Assembly (NCBI RefSeq): GCF_001640805.2
Contig: NC_066842.1
Coordinates: forward strand, 25,547,074 to 25,611,073
Origin: Lates calcarifer
Lineage: Eukaryota > Chordata > Actinopteri > Centropomidae
DNA: 64,000 nucleotides
Direction of reading: 5' to 3'
Position numbers and translations under genes: made by a program. This document shows, piece after piece, positions 49,592 through 60,900 of the stretch. Position 1 is the first letter of the stretch. Each line of letters begins with the position of its first letter. The notes beneath the pieces were generated by a model. It was not told the origin of the DNA. It saw nothing but the letters and a program-made list of their open reading frames with translations, and searched no databases.

Positions 49592-52198
49592 ATGAGCAGC
49601 TCCAGGCAGAGAGCCAGAGATCTACTGACAGCCTACGATCACAGTTTGGAGCGACAAATTGTTGGACGAGGCTCCAGCCTGGCATGTAGAGATGAGGAGC
49701 TATGGAAGCAGGTGGAGGGGCTGCTGAAGGATGGAGATGCTCAGGAGACACACTGCCTGGGTCTGGATCCACTGAGGGTGATGGAGGAGTCGCTCAAGGC
49801 AGCAACAGCATCAACAACAGCAGCCAGTGGTGGGCAGGTCAAAACCAGAGGGGGGCTGCAGGGCCTGGCTAAAGCTTTTGAAGTCCTGGAGCAAGCGGCC
49901 CTGAACCTGTACCTCAGTCCCTGGAGGAATGAGTACAAAGTAGTCAAGGTTGGTTGAAAGATTTAAAAGTTTTATAAACACTTTACTTTTAGCCCTGAAA
50001 GTCAAGAATGAACTTAGACTTCCTGCCTAAATAAAGGTTGAATAAAAGTGATATTTATAAACACCCGACGCATTTCTTAACTTTAACTTAATTTTTTGTT
50101 TCTTCACTTTTGTGTCCCAGATGTACTCCGGTATGTTCACCCACTACATCAAACCGGTGCTGTCAGTGCCACAGATTGAGAAACTGTTTGGCCTTTTGGG
50201 ATACCAACCCAGCTTGTCTCGGCATGAACAGCTTTTTCTCCAGTCAATCAGAACCAGTCCTGCCTCTCTGGACGACCTCCTCCACTTGTCTTGTGCTTTC
50301 TACCTGGCCCGTTGTGAGTGTCGCCTTCTTCAAATGACTCTGGGAAACTATGCTGGTGAGGCCCAGTGGGAGCTGAGTGTGGTGAGAGAGAGGCAGAGAG
50401 GAAACAGCCTACAGGTATGTTTGTCTGGTGTTTGGCAAATTAAGTCAGTCATGGGGTGAGGTCTGTATTTTGAAATGCTGAGTCTATGGGATGGGATGCT
50501 TTCCTCTTTTGCAGTCCCACTTTGCAATTAACCTGTTCCAAACACTCATTACAGACTCATGCTGACAGACATCTAGACATTGTTCAAACCCATAGATGTT
50601 TTTTTGTGGGGGAGATCCCAAAGTTTCCAAAGATAGCAAATAAATCAGGCTGAATTTTAAAAAGATGTCCATGAAATAATGGTCTGGACATGCAAAATGT
50701 TTTTATCTGATAGAACAATGAAGGCTTGAGTATTTCACTCAGTGTTAACGTCCTGTAGTTTCAATAAGGAGTTGTGTAAGATGTAACAGATTATGTTTTA
50801 TGTAGCAGGCTGTAGCTTAGCGTGGCATTGCTAATATTGTATTTCTCACATCCTTTTGAATCTAAATCCAGTTTAATTGAGCTTTATGGTCATTAAATGT
50901 TTTTTTGAGATAGAAATCTTGCTGACTAAACCCTCAGATGATTTCTTTTTCTGGTTGGATGCCTCTGAACTGATACATTTGCCCTAAGTGACATTTATTG
51001 CAGCTTTCAGTACTTGACAGTCTTAGATACTAATTGATATAAATGTTTCAGTCAGTACCAGAAAGGATACAATACTCAGGCATACACCACTTGAAATAAC
51101 CCCTCACAGAATCAACAAGATGTAATTCCAGTGAACAGTTAAAAACATTGAAACTATTGAGGATTTGTTGTGTGTTAACAGGTTGCATTGGACAACACCA
51201 GGAAGACACTCAAAGTCAATCAGCCACTGATGGAGCCTTTTAATGGAGAAGCGGACGTGGATCTGTACACAGATGAACATGTTAACGGGGGGCAGAGAGA
51301 GGTGGTTGTCAATGACAATGAGAGTCCCTGCTCCTTAACCTGGATGACTCAAAGCAATGCATCGCCCCCTGCTGTGAAAACACACAGCAATGGAATGACA
51401 CCTCTGTCCTCCTCATCCACATCCCTGCCCACCAGAGAACACCTCTGCATCTCTACACTCAACTACCAGCTGACCGAGAGGTCATCTAAGGAGTCAGACA
51501 GTAGCAGAATCTCCACAGCCAGGAGGAGGCAGGGCAGACATCCCTGTGAGGAGTCGAGGTTTGACAAAGCAGACTTACAGTCACAGGCAGGCAGTCTGCA
51601 GTTAGAAGCAATGGGGCTTTCAAAGAGTGAGACTGAAGTCAGCTGCAGCTGCCTCCAATCTCCTCATCATTACCAAAGTCACTGCATTGAATGTGAAACT
51701 TGGCACAGTAACACATGTGCCTTACTTGAGCATTGCTGTAGTGTGGAGCACAGTGTGGTAACCTCTTTCAGTACAGCTGAAGAAATGAAAGAATCAGGAG
51801 CAGTGTCAACACAGAGTGAAATTCTCAGAGTGAGTGACCTGAGAACATCACCAAGTCTCACCACCAGCAGCGCAGTAATGTCCTCCTTATCTCTCTGTGA
51901 TAAATCCATAATTCATCCAATCTCCTATCATGACTGCTGCAACCTCTCCCAGCTTGACCCGGAGGTCCTGTGTTACAGCTGCAGTGTCTTCCATTCCCTT
52001 AAATGCAGAAATGTAGACTACTGCAAAGTTCATCACACAATCAAACAACTGAGAGAGTGTGTGTGTGGGAAGCCATGTTCCAGAAAGCCTCTGGTTCTGT
52101 GCAGGTATTGTGGAAATGAGTATTGTACAGATTGTTGGTACAGAAATCCTGTTATCTGCAAATGTGGCCAAACTTTTGACCAGTCATCGTCAGTGTGA
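49592..52198 (+). CDS. spata2l: SPATA2-like protein (PUB-domain CYLD adaptor family)
   Basis: Coding exons 49592-49948, 50121-50414 and 51182-52198 (TGA), all phase 0, give 555 residues. The N-terminal half matches the SPATA2/SPATA2L family: a helical PUB region with KAFEVLEQAALNLYLSPWRNE, FTHYIKPVLSVPQIEKLFGLLGY and LAFYLARCECRLL-type sequence (residues about 90-195). The C-terminus is Cys-rich (CYSCSVFHSLKC, CVCGKPC, LCRYCGNEYCTDCWYRNPVICKCG), like the zinc-binding tail of SPATA2 proteins. Family members bridge the deubiquitinase CYLD to the LUBAC ligase subunit HOIP in TNF signalling; that role is inferred here. The middle is Ser/Thr-rich and probably disordered. I call spata2l rather than spata2 because vps9d1 is next door, as in human. 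The ATG at 49592 is preferred over the upstream 49544 because a splice acceptor lies between them. Confidence 0.88.
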
Positions 52199-53292
52199 TT
52201 TGTATTTGAAGAGTATTGCACTAATGAGGCACAACTAGCAAAATCACAGTGCCTTAATTCTGCACACTTCAATCAAGTACAATCTAATCCAAATGTTGCC
52301 TTGACACAGTGCTGAAATGCAGTATTACATGTGCTCCAGCTTTTCTGTTTGGGGCCTCTTTCTGAGACTCTTATCACTCTGTTATCCAATTATTCTCTAA
52401 GTGGCCATATGTACCATAATCCTCATTTGAAAAGTATAGTGTATTGTGATACACAACTTGTACAGTTTGTGCTCTTGGGTCAATTCAGCGTAACTTGGTG
52501 TGAAACACAAAGAAGTTTCTTTTCACCTGTATCTGTTACCTGCACACAGACTGCAGTAAAAAGGTCAATATGACACATATCTGTGTTAAATGTGTGTTTT
52601 ATAATACATGAGCAAATGACTTGGAGACAGTAGAGTTACTTATATACCAGAAAAACTACCTGGAAAATCAGTAATCAGTTTTTGTATTTTATTCAGTCAT
52701 AACTACCACTAATCAAACCCTCTCTGAGAACATGTTTCTGCCTTTATTTTTTGGCTTAATATGTGGCTTTTGTATTTACTGTGAAATCATAAAAAGGCTG
52801 CAAATGATAATTAGTGTCATCAATCAATCTGCATATTATTTTCTTGATTAATCAATTCATTGTGTCCTTGTTGGTTTGATTTAATTAGATTTAACGTAAA
52901 GTTTTCTTAGCCTGATAGCCCTCTAATCCATAAACTTGAAAATTTGAATGTGCATGCTTTTCATTGGATGCATTATATCAAAATCTAATCACTTGTTTGG
53001 AAGGTTGGAAAGCCTCCACTAAATTTCATCCAGTATTTTGGAAATATCCTGCAGACAAAACAAAAAAAAGTCACATTCAGCTGCAAGAACCACTTATGTT
53101 TTTCTAGGGTCATATTTCCTTATGTCCCAGACACGTCTTTTCATGTAGCTTCACCCACTATGTCTATGAAATTTTTGTACTTCACTGGTAACTTTGGGAA
53201 ATTTAGAATCATGTTTTACATCACAGTGTATTTACAAAAGTTGAACAAATAGCAGTCATCAAGAAAAATTTAAAGAGTGTACCATAGTGGTA

Positions 53293-53298
53293 TTTATT
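53293..53298 (-). terminator. Putative poly(A) signal of pdf
   Basis: TTTATT on the plus strand (AATAAA on the minus) lies about 130 bases beyond the pdf stop. The spata2l and pdf genes converge in this roughly 1.2-kb interval. Confidence 0.5.
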
Positions 53299-53427
53299 CA
53301 TTGTGGTGGTGGCAGACATGATTCACTCAGTCTATTATTAAGTTTAATCAGACAGTGTGTGCTCAGAACAGTAAATGTTAAAGCTTTCATGACACAGTGT
53401 AGGCTGTCCTGGGCATTTGTCTGTTTT

Positions 53428-54272
53428 CTATTCATTGTGTATCTGCCAGTTGATGTTGATGAAGGTCTTGCTGTCCATGCGGTCAATGTAGAGGACCCCA
53501 TTCAGGTGGTCCATCTCATGTTGGACGATACGAGCTGGCCAGCCACTGGCCTGCCATGTGACAGCTTCACACTTTTCATTCAGACCTTCAGGATGAGCAT
53601 GCACAGGGACAAGAAAAATATGCAGAAATGTATTAGGTGCTGCCTTTTAAAGTGTGTATTAAGATGACACAGAGAAGTTCACATCAAAAACTTCATATAG
53701 TATCAACACAACAGTCTAAGACTCAGCAAATGAGATTTGACACAAATGGTACATCATTTTAAAGTTACTGTTGTATAGGAAACACAGGATTAAGTTGAAT
53801 CATACCAGATACTTCCACAGACAGGTAGCGAGGGACTGTGGCAGAGAAGCCTGAGATGCTCTCACAGGCTTCCTGAAAGAGCACAGTCTGTCCATCCAGA
53901 ACCCTCATTTGGGGGTTGACAAAGATCCTCAGGGGCTGGACGGAGATACCACGGGCCTCCCTCGATGCAGTCGAACTGTCTGCCAGCATGCTCTCAGGAT
54001 ATTCCAGGACCATGATGCGCAGTGGCACTCCAATCTGAGGTGCACTCAGTCCCACACAATTTAGTTTCCGCATCACTTTCACCATGGTGTTGATGACCTT
54101 TTGGATCTCAGGGCCTGTTATAGCTGCAGGGTCAACAGCAGCGGCATGTGAACGTAGCACTGGGTCCCCTACCTGGCACACATGAGTATATGGGGGACTG
54201 GGAGGGGATATAATCTTGTGTTTTAGGTACTGAAGATAGGAGCGCATCCTGACATTGCTGCAGTAATAGCGT
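53428..54272 (-). CDS. pdf: Peptide deformylase, mitochondrial; 5' end unresolved
   Basis: Exons 54272-53806 and 53585-53428 (TAG) join in phase through SG/LNEKC. All three deformylase motifs are visible: VGLSAPQIG (motif 1), EACES (motif 2, EGCES in human) and QHEMDH (motif 3, metal-binding HExxH). [12 protein letters not shown] at the front and the end IDRMDSKTF match vertebrate PDF. The enzyme removes the formyl group from nascent mitochondrial proteins, using a metal held by the motif-2 Cys and the motif-3 His pair. The first in-frame ATG is 54247-54245 (MRSYLQYL). Good acceptor sequence ends at 54273, so an upstream exon with start and transit peptide is likely but not found. The gene is in single copy here and antisense to tinf2. 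Confidence 0.92.
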
Positions 54273-55518
54273 CTGCAGGACACAGGTGAATAGGGTGAGG
54301 TAAAAGAAAGACGAAGTGGAAGTCACTGTTGTTAAACCCAAGCTTGTGGCTCTGCAGTTGGATGTGCAAAGTCTGAGCCCCAGTCTGGAGAGCTGGAGCA
54401 GAGATACACACGATTTTGTGGTCATGGTGGAGCTGCAGCTAGGAGGTATCACATCAGGAGCTGGCGCACAGTGCTGTAGAGACATCACACGAAAGAGGGA
54501 TATTTAATTTATACTCCATCCGCATGTATCATGAAGACCCAATGCCACATTTTGAGACTGGATGAGGTCACTGCTTTGAAGACAACAGCACTTTATGTAT
54601 ACACGTGTGCGATTTTATAGATTACACATTATCATAAATACGGCTGAATTTAAGGCCATGCTGTGTATAATATAATTATATCTCAGATTATTCTGAATGT
54701 ATACGTTTTTGCTTGAAGAAAATCTGTCACAGTTCCAATGTCTATTTTTACCACTGGGGGCGCACTTGCTGAAACATTTTAATTGGTAGATGCCTTAACA
54801 GTATTTAATTCATTTTAATTAGATAAATGCCTTTGTCGATCAACATCAAAATTCGACATTCATGTGGTTAGTTTGGCTCTTCCTCCGTTCAGCAGAAATC
54901 AGCTTAGAAGTGTGTCAAACACCGCCGACGGGGCAGCCTGGTGCTGCAAAACAGGCGCGCCCTGTCAACAGCCACTTCCAGGTACAATGGTGAGAATGTC
55001 AATTTTCGACTAATTCCGCCGATCAAACGGAGCCTTTGCACATTCAAAGACGCTGAATATCTCCGTTACCTGACACTAGTATAGCGCTCCCATGCTAACG
55101 GAACGGGACCACCACACATTCAGGGCAGAAGGTCAGGACGGTGCGAAGAGTATGAGAAAACATCCAAAGCGAGGAGTCTCAGCTGAGTAAAACTACTTCC
55201 GAGTCAATAACGTCAAAGGACACGCTAAACTTCACAATAAAAGTCTACACGCATTAGCCGCACGTGGAGCACACTTCTTAAAAAAAAAAAAACTTTACTT
55301 TGAAGACGATCTGAGAGTTTGTTACGGAACTAATTAGCAACGTTTCCAAAAAGAAGTAATCAAACAGGTGTAGAACTTGGATGTTCAGTATTTTCTCAAC
55401 TTGCTGGTATATGCCGGTACATGTCCAGCCGCATGGGCGATCGCATCCGCCTCATGAATGGGACCTTAAAAGTCCAGCTGCTGGGAGCCCGCGGAGCTGA
55501 GCGCCGTACATCCATCTG
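54273..55518. promoter_or_regulatory. Divergent region between pdf and tinf2
   Basis: CpG-containing sequence, densest at about 54900-55520, separates the two oppositely directed genes. On the minus strand GTGTCAG|GTAACG near 55073 could be a donor of a non-coding pdf first exon. Transcription starts cannot be read from sequence. Confidence 0.4.
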
Positions 55519-55627
55519 ATGGACAGAGAGCTACAGGCAGAGAAGAAGTGTTTACAGAGATTCTCAAAGCTATCACTGTGGATCATAGAGTATGTCTGGG
55601 CTCACAAGAGGATGGACATACAAGAGG
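55519..55627 (+). CDS. tinf2: Candidate upstream coding exon of tinf2
   Basis: ATG at 55519 opens 36 codons plus one base, ending CAAGAGG|GTTGGT. An in-frame TGA at 55498-55500 lies just upstream. Spliced to the acceptor at 57950 it continues as ...QE-V-VDRSDLPDMDS in the tinf2 frame. Without it, translation would start at ATG 57977. The peptide (MDRELQAEKKCLQRFSKL...) is not one I recognise from mammalian TIN2, so it may instead be 5'UTR. Confidence 0.4.
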
Positions 55628-56589
55628 GTTGGTTTTTAGTTATTTTTAATACCTTATAGTGTCATTAACTCGGGGTTACAAGAGTGTGGTTACGCTGCAG
55701 AAGGAACTTAATTGTTTGTTTGTTTAGCAGGACCATACTAATAAACAACACAACAAATAAATTGTACAGGCGTCTAGTTGCAGCGGTTCGGCTGAAACAG
55801 TCACATCTGCTGGACAGATAAAACAGACTGAGAACTGTATATGTCTGGTGCATGTATGTACAGTTTTAATATGCATGTGTGAGAGCAAGTGGAGTGTGTA
55901 GGCATAGATTTGATAGGTCTGTTCAGTATTAACATCTGTGTTGTGTAAGCTATACTTAAAGTTCTGGTTGTGTTTTTAATTTTGATGGTTATGTGTGAGC
56001 CTTTTATTTAACTAAAAGATGACTGACCTAAAGTTGTTCTGAGACTTCAGCAAAGTCTCAAGTCTCAGCTTCAGTTGGAGTAAACATCAATCTAAGAACT
56101 GTGTGAGAGATAAAACACTTAGTGTCCAAAGTCTGGGGCTTTAAAACTGATTGAACAGATACAAATGAAGTCAAACAGAATCAGCATATTTACACTCAGC
56201 TCTTTCTCTTTGTTGGGTTTCTCTGCCTTTAGTCTGGTCCTCAGTCAGGAGTTACTGATTTGGCCAAAAGCAACATATGGTCGTATGTTTAGGATCATTG
56301 TCCTGCTGACTGTCCTGTTGCTGAATCATCAACATTAACATCCCTTAACAACAAGTCTCACCATCTATAATTTAATTAAAATCCTAAAAGTACAAGAGAA
56401 ATAAAATGGAAGATAAAAAGAGAAATAAACAAATGAATGAATAAATAAATATTATTACTTGAAAATAACAGAGGAAAAAAATCTGTGTGCGCAGATGGTA
56501 AAGAGAGAAAAGAAGAGAAGCATTAGCAGCTGTTTACTTACCAGTCTAGACTCTCCAGCAATGGAAAGCAACACCAGTCTTACCTCTTA

Positions 56590-56656
56590 TTTCACTTCTG
56601 TTTCATTTTTTTCTACTGAAATTCAATTCAATTCTGTTTTACTTATATATAGCACT

Positions 56657-56706
<50 letters not shown>

Positions 56707-57470
56707 CAGTGCATCATGGGAGATCTCCCGGCAGTCTAGGCCTATAGCAGCATAACTAAGGGAAAAAAGGAAAGGAAAGTTTTAAGCCTACTCTTAAAGG
56801 TACACAGGGTGTCTGCCTCCCGGACTGAAATTGGGAGAAGGTTCCACAGTAGAGGAGCCTGTTAGCTGAAGGCTCTGCCTCCCATTCTACTCTTGGAAAC
56901 TCTGGGAACCACCAGTAAACCAGCAGTCTGGGAGCGCAGTGTCCTAGTGGGATTGTAGGGGACTATGAGATCTTTAAGGCAAAATGGAGCCTGACCATTA
57001 AGGGCTTTGTAGGTGAGGAGGAGGACTTTAAATTCTATTCTGTATTTTACTGGGAACCTATGTAGAGAGACTAACACAGGAGAAATATGGTCTCTTTTTC
57101 TAGTTCCTGTCAGTAATTGTGCTGCAGCATTTTGGATCAGCTGAGTCTTGTTGGGGTAGCCTGATAATAACGAATTGCAGTAGTCCAGCCTAGAAGTAAC
57201 AAATGCATGGACTAGTTTTTCTGCATCCTTTTGAGACAGAAAATGTCTAATTTGGGTGATATAATACAGGTGAAAGAAGGCAGTCCTAGAAGTTTGTTTT
57301 AAGGTTTTAAGGACATATCTTGGTCAGATCCCAGATTCTTTACAGTGGAGCTGGGAGCCTGGGAAATGCCGTCTATTGTAACTACATCATTAGAAAATGT
57401 ATTTCTGACGTGTTCTGGACCAATTACAATGACTTCGGTTTTATCTGAAGTTAGCATGCTAACCTGCCAG
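56590..57470 (-). mobile_element. L2-clade LINE 3' portion (second copy)
   Basis: The low-coordinate tail has ATTCAATTCAATTCTG and a (GA)n expansion. Minus-strand coding 56862-57077 gives LHRFPVKYRIEFKVLLLTY and KALNGQAPFCLKDLI, the C-terminal end of L2 ORF2. 56880-57300 parallels 28855-29220 of the first copy. It lies in the candidate first intron of tinf2. Confidence 0.85.
56659..56701. repeat. (GA)n microsatellite
   Basis: About 21 GA units within the L2 tail. Confidence 0.95.
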
Positions 57471-57474
57471 CCAC

Positions 57475-57760
57475 ATCCCATTTTGTAATATCAGTAGTCT
57501 TATGCATATTTTCTCCTTTGTCTGCTATTCCCTGAATCTGAGGATTTGATCCAATCATCTCAGACAGAGGTTCTGTACTGAGGGTAAAAAGTGCTGGTGA
57601 CACAGTATCTCCCTGTCTGGTTCCTCTGTGAAGACCTAAAGTGATCGTTAACTCTAAATCTCTAATCAGCCACCAGTGTTTTCTCATTGTCAAGGCTGAG
57701 AAACATTGGTGGACAATCTTTAGTCTTAGCTCAGTCAGAGTCTGGTCAGGAAGCACAATT
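57475..57760 (-). mobile_element. L1-like LINE reverse transcriptase fragment
   Basis: The minus strand reads GLHRGTRQGDTVSPALFTL, then TEPLSEMIGSNPQIQGI. The RGTRQGxxxSPxLF block is the reverse-transcriptase motif of L1/Tx1-type elements and differs from L2 (PQGSVLGPILF). It abuts the L2 fragment, so the two LINEs are chimeric neighbours. Confidence 0.65.
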
Positions 57761-57950
57761 TAGAAATATATTTCTGCAGATGTCAGCACTGTAAGGTCAT
57801 TACAGAGGAAACTCACTGGCCTCAGGGCACTGCACTGTGTGGAGATGATGGCTTCTGACCTGCTCTTTTAAAATTGTTGATTGCACTGAAAATCAGAGGA
57901 GGATGTGACATGATGTGCTTCATGTTTTGTTTTGTTTTTTTAACTCTCAG

Positions 57951-60900
57951 TTGTGGACCGTTCCGATTTGCCAGACATGGACTCCCAGCCTCTCAGTATT
58001 GAAGATTCATGGAGGCTGCGTGTTGCCTCTGCACAAATATACTCCATTGTGAAGAACAGAGACTTGGAGCACTTTGACAGAGTGATGGCCTTTCTGGAAG
58101 CCACCTACAGACTTTTACCCAGACTGGTGGCTCCCATCAAACACATGAAGATCATGTTTGGCCTTAAAACCTTGGTATGGACATGAGTGTTGATGGCATT
58201 CATTCAACAAGTATCTAAAATCATGTAAAACTGGTGCTTCTTAAGTGTTCTAGTAGCAGTTATAGCATGGTTGTGTTTATCCACCCCTCTCTCTTGGTTG
58301 TCTCTCTTTCCAGGTCATTATGTGGATGCTCAGGGAGGGTCGAGGAATGGTTGATACTGTGTTTAAAATCACCCAGTTCTTCCCAAGTAAACTGCCTCAA
58401 TACCAAGATCAGTGTGTAAGTGGCCAACATTAGAATCTGTTCTGCATATTTACTAAAATTTAATGATGTCTATCTATATATTGTTATTTATTTATCTAGA
58501 ATCTGCTATGTTTAGGTAGATTAGCATAGATTAGGTAATCAAAGAGGAATGCACTTACAGCCTTGTCCAGTTAAGCATGATATCACCTCAACATGCTTAA
58601 CTACTGTCTATATTAAAATCTTACTTACATTAATGAGCCTCTGTTTTCTGCCGTCTTTTTCTCCCACAGAACCAACATGAGATGTCCCTCATGAGGAAGA
58701 ACAATCTGGATTTTAAGGCTCTGGCACAAGCTCTTGCTGTGGACAAGGACAAACGAGAAGATTATATTAAGGTAGAAACTTTAAAAACATCACAGTAAAA
58801 GTAAGTTATGAATGCGAACATCACTAACATCAAAAGACAAATTTATAGGTGTGTATATCTGACCAGGTGAGTCTGATGGCTTCAAAGAGTGTGATTTATT
58901 TGATGGCTGAGGGGATGAAGGACAAGTTACATATAGTATGAATCTTTTTCAGATTTAGAATTTCACACCCTCATGTCTACAGCACAATTTATACATTACC
59001 AACAAATATAAATGTTAATAATGAATGGTCCATGTAGCCTTTTTTCCAGGTTTCTAACAGATCATTTTATTGAGTCATTTCATGCACAAGATATTCCATC
59101 CATCCATCTATTATCTATACCACTTATCCGTTAAGGGTCACAGGGGGCTGGAGCCTATCCCAGCTGTCATTGGGCGAGAGGCAGGGTACACCCTGTACGG
59201 ATCGCCAGTAAAATTGATATTCTTTAATCAATATATTATCATATACAAAAGAAAACAGGACTCTCTTTCCACTTCTCCCAGATCACACAGCTCACACACT
59301 GTTATTCTGCGGAATATTTGTTCATCTGCCGCCAGCTCTCAGCCCATGATTTATATGCACATATGTCCTCACTTCTGATCTCAACAAATTATTATTATAG
59401 ACCATTTTTCTTGAATAAAACCTGAATAAGTTCAAATCCTTAATGTAATTTGTTTGTACACATTTCATGTTTATCCTGCTCAGCATGGTGATGTGCTGGG
59501 TTTATAAGAAAATGATGGGGCAGTGTTGTCTCAGGTTATGACCTACAGTGCTGTGAAAAAGTATTTGCCCCCTTACAGATACTTATTTTTTTGCACGTTT
59601 GTCACAGTGTTTCAGATCATCAAACAATTTTTTAATATCAGACTAAGATAACCTGAGTAAATACAAAAAGCTGTTTTTAAATGATGATTTCATTTATTGT
59701 GGGAAAAAAGCTATCCAAACCAACCTGGCCCTATGTGAAAAAGTAATTCCCAGAATTCCTCCATAGCGATGTGAAAGACTCATTGATAGTTATTGCAAAT
59801 GCTTGATTGTAGTTGTTGCCGCCAAGGGTGGCACAACCAGTTATTAGGTTTAGGGGGCAATTACTTTTTCACATAGGGCCAGGTTGGTTTGGATAGCTTT
59901 TTTACCTTAATAAGTGAAATCATCATTTAAAAACTGCATTTTGTATTTACTTAGGTTATCTTTGTCTGATATTAAAATTAGTTTGATGATCTGAAATTTG
60001 TGTAACAAAAAAGCAAAAACAGAAGAAATACTTTTTCACAGCACTGTACATGTTTCTCAGGGTTTCTCTCTCAGCCCGTAGTTGTGAATCCTTGGCTATC
60101 CAGCAGGGTGGGCTACAGATCCATATCTGAACATCCTTATGCACAAATGTAGACTGTACAAATGTAGAGCTGTCCATGTACACACAACATCCAATGACAA
60201 GTAATTCATGATTTGCATTGTTGTTTCTTCTTGTGACCAAGCAGATCTAATAAGTCTAAACCCTATGGGGAAAATCCTGGAAAAGTCTAGTTTACAGGCT
60301 ACTGGAGAAAAACTTGGCACAAACAGTTTCCCAGAAAGCTCAGGAACTGAGGTTTTAAAGTTCAGTAGGTAAACAGACAGATGGAGAGCAACATTGTGGA
60401 CTAAAGGAACTGGTTTTATGGAAACCCATACCACAACTGTTTTATTTACTATCTGACAGTAAATGATAAAGATACACAAAACTGTGTGTAAGCCAGGTTA
60501 TGAGTTTTTTAATGACACTGCACCTTGATACATTTACTTTCAAGCTTTTGGAATGAATAATTAAACCTAAAATGTCTAACATGTGAGATTATAAAAAAAT
60601 ACAGAAAGTCTGATTCAGGGATATACACATCCAGATGACAGGATACATGCTGTCTGTCTTTCAGAAACATATGGAGGAGCACTATGGTGAACATTATGCA
60701 CAGAAAGTAGAAGAGAGACTGTTGCACTATCTACACCAGCTGGAGACTGTGATACCAGGAGATACTTTCATTGATAAGGTGTGTGTTTTATAGTAGTGTG
60801 TACTTTAATTTGTGCAGTTTGGTGTCACATCTGGAGAGAAGATGCCCAAGACATGATTTCAGTGGATGAGATGAGACTTTAAAAGGCTCCATTGACTCTG

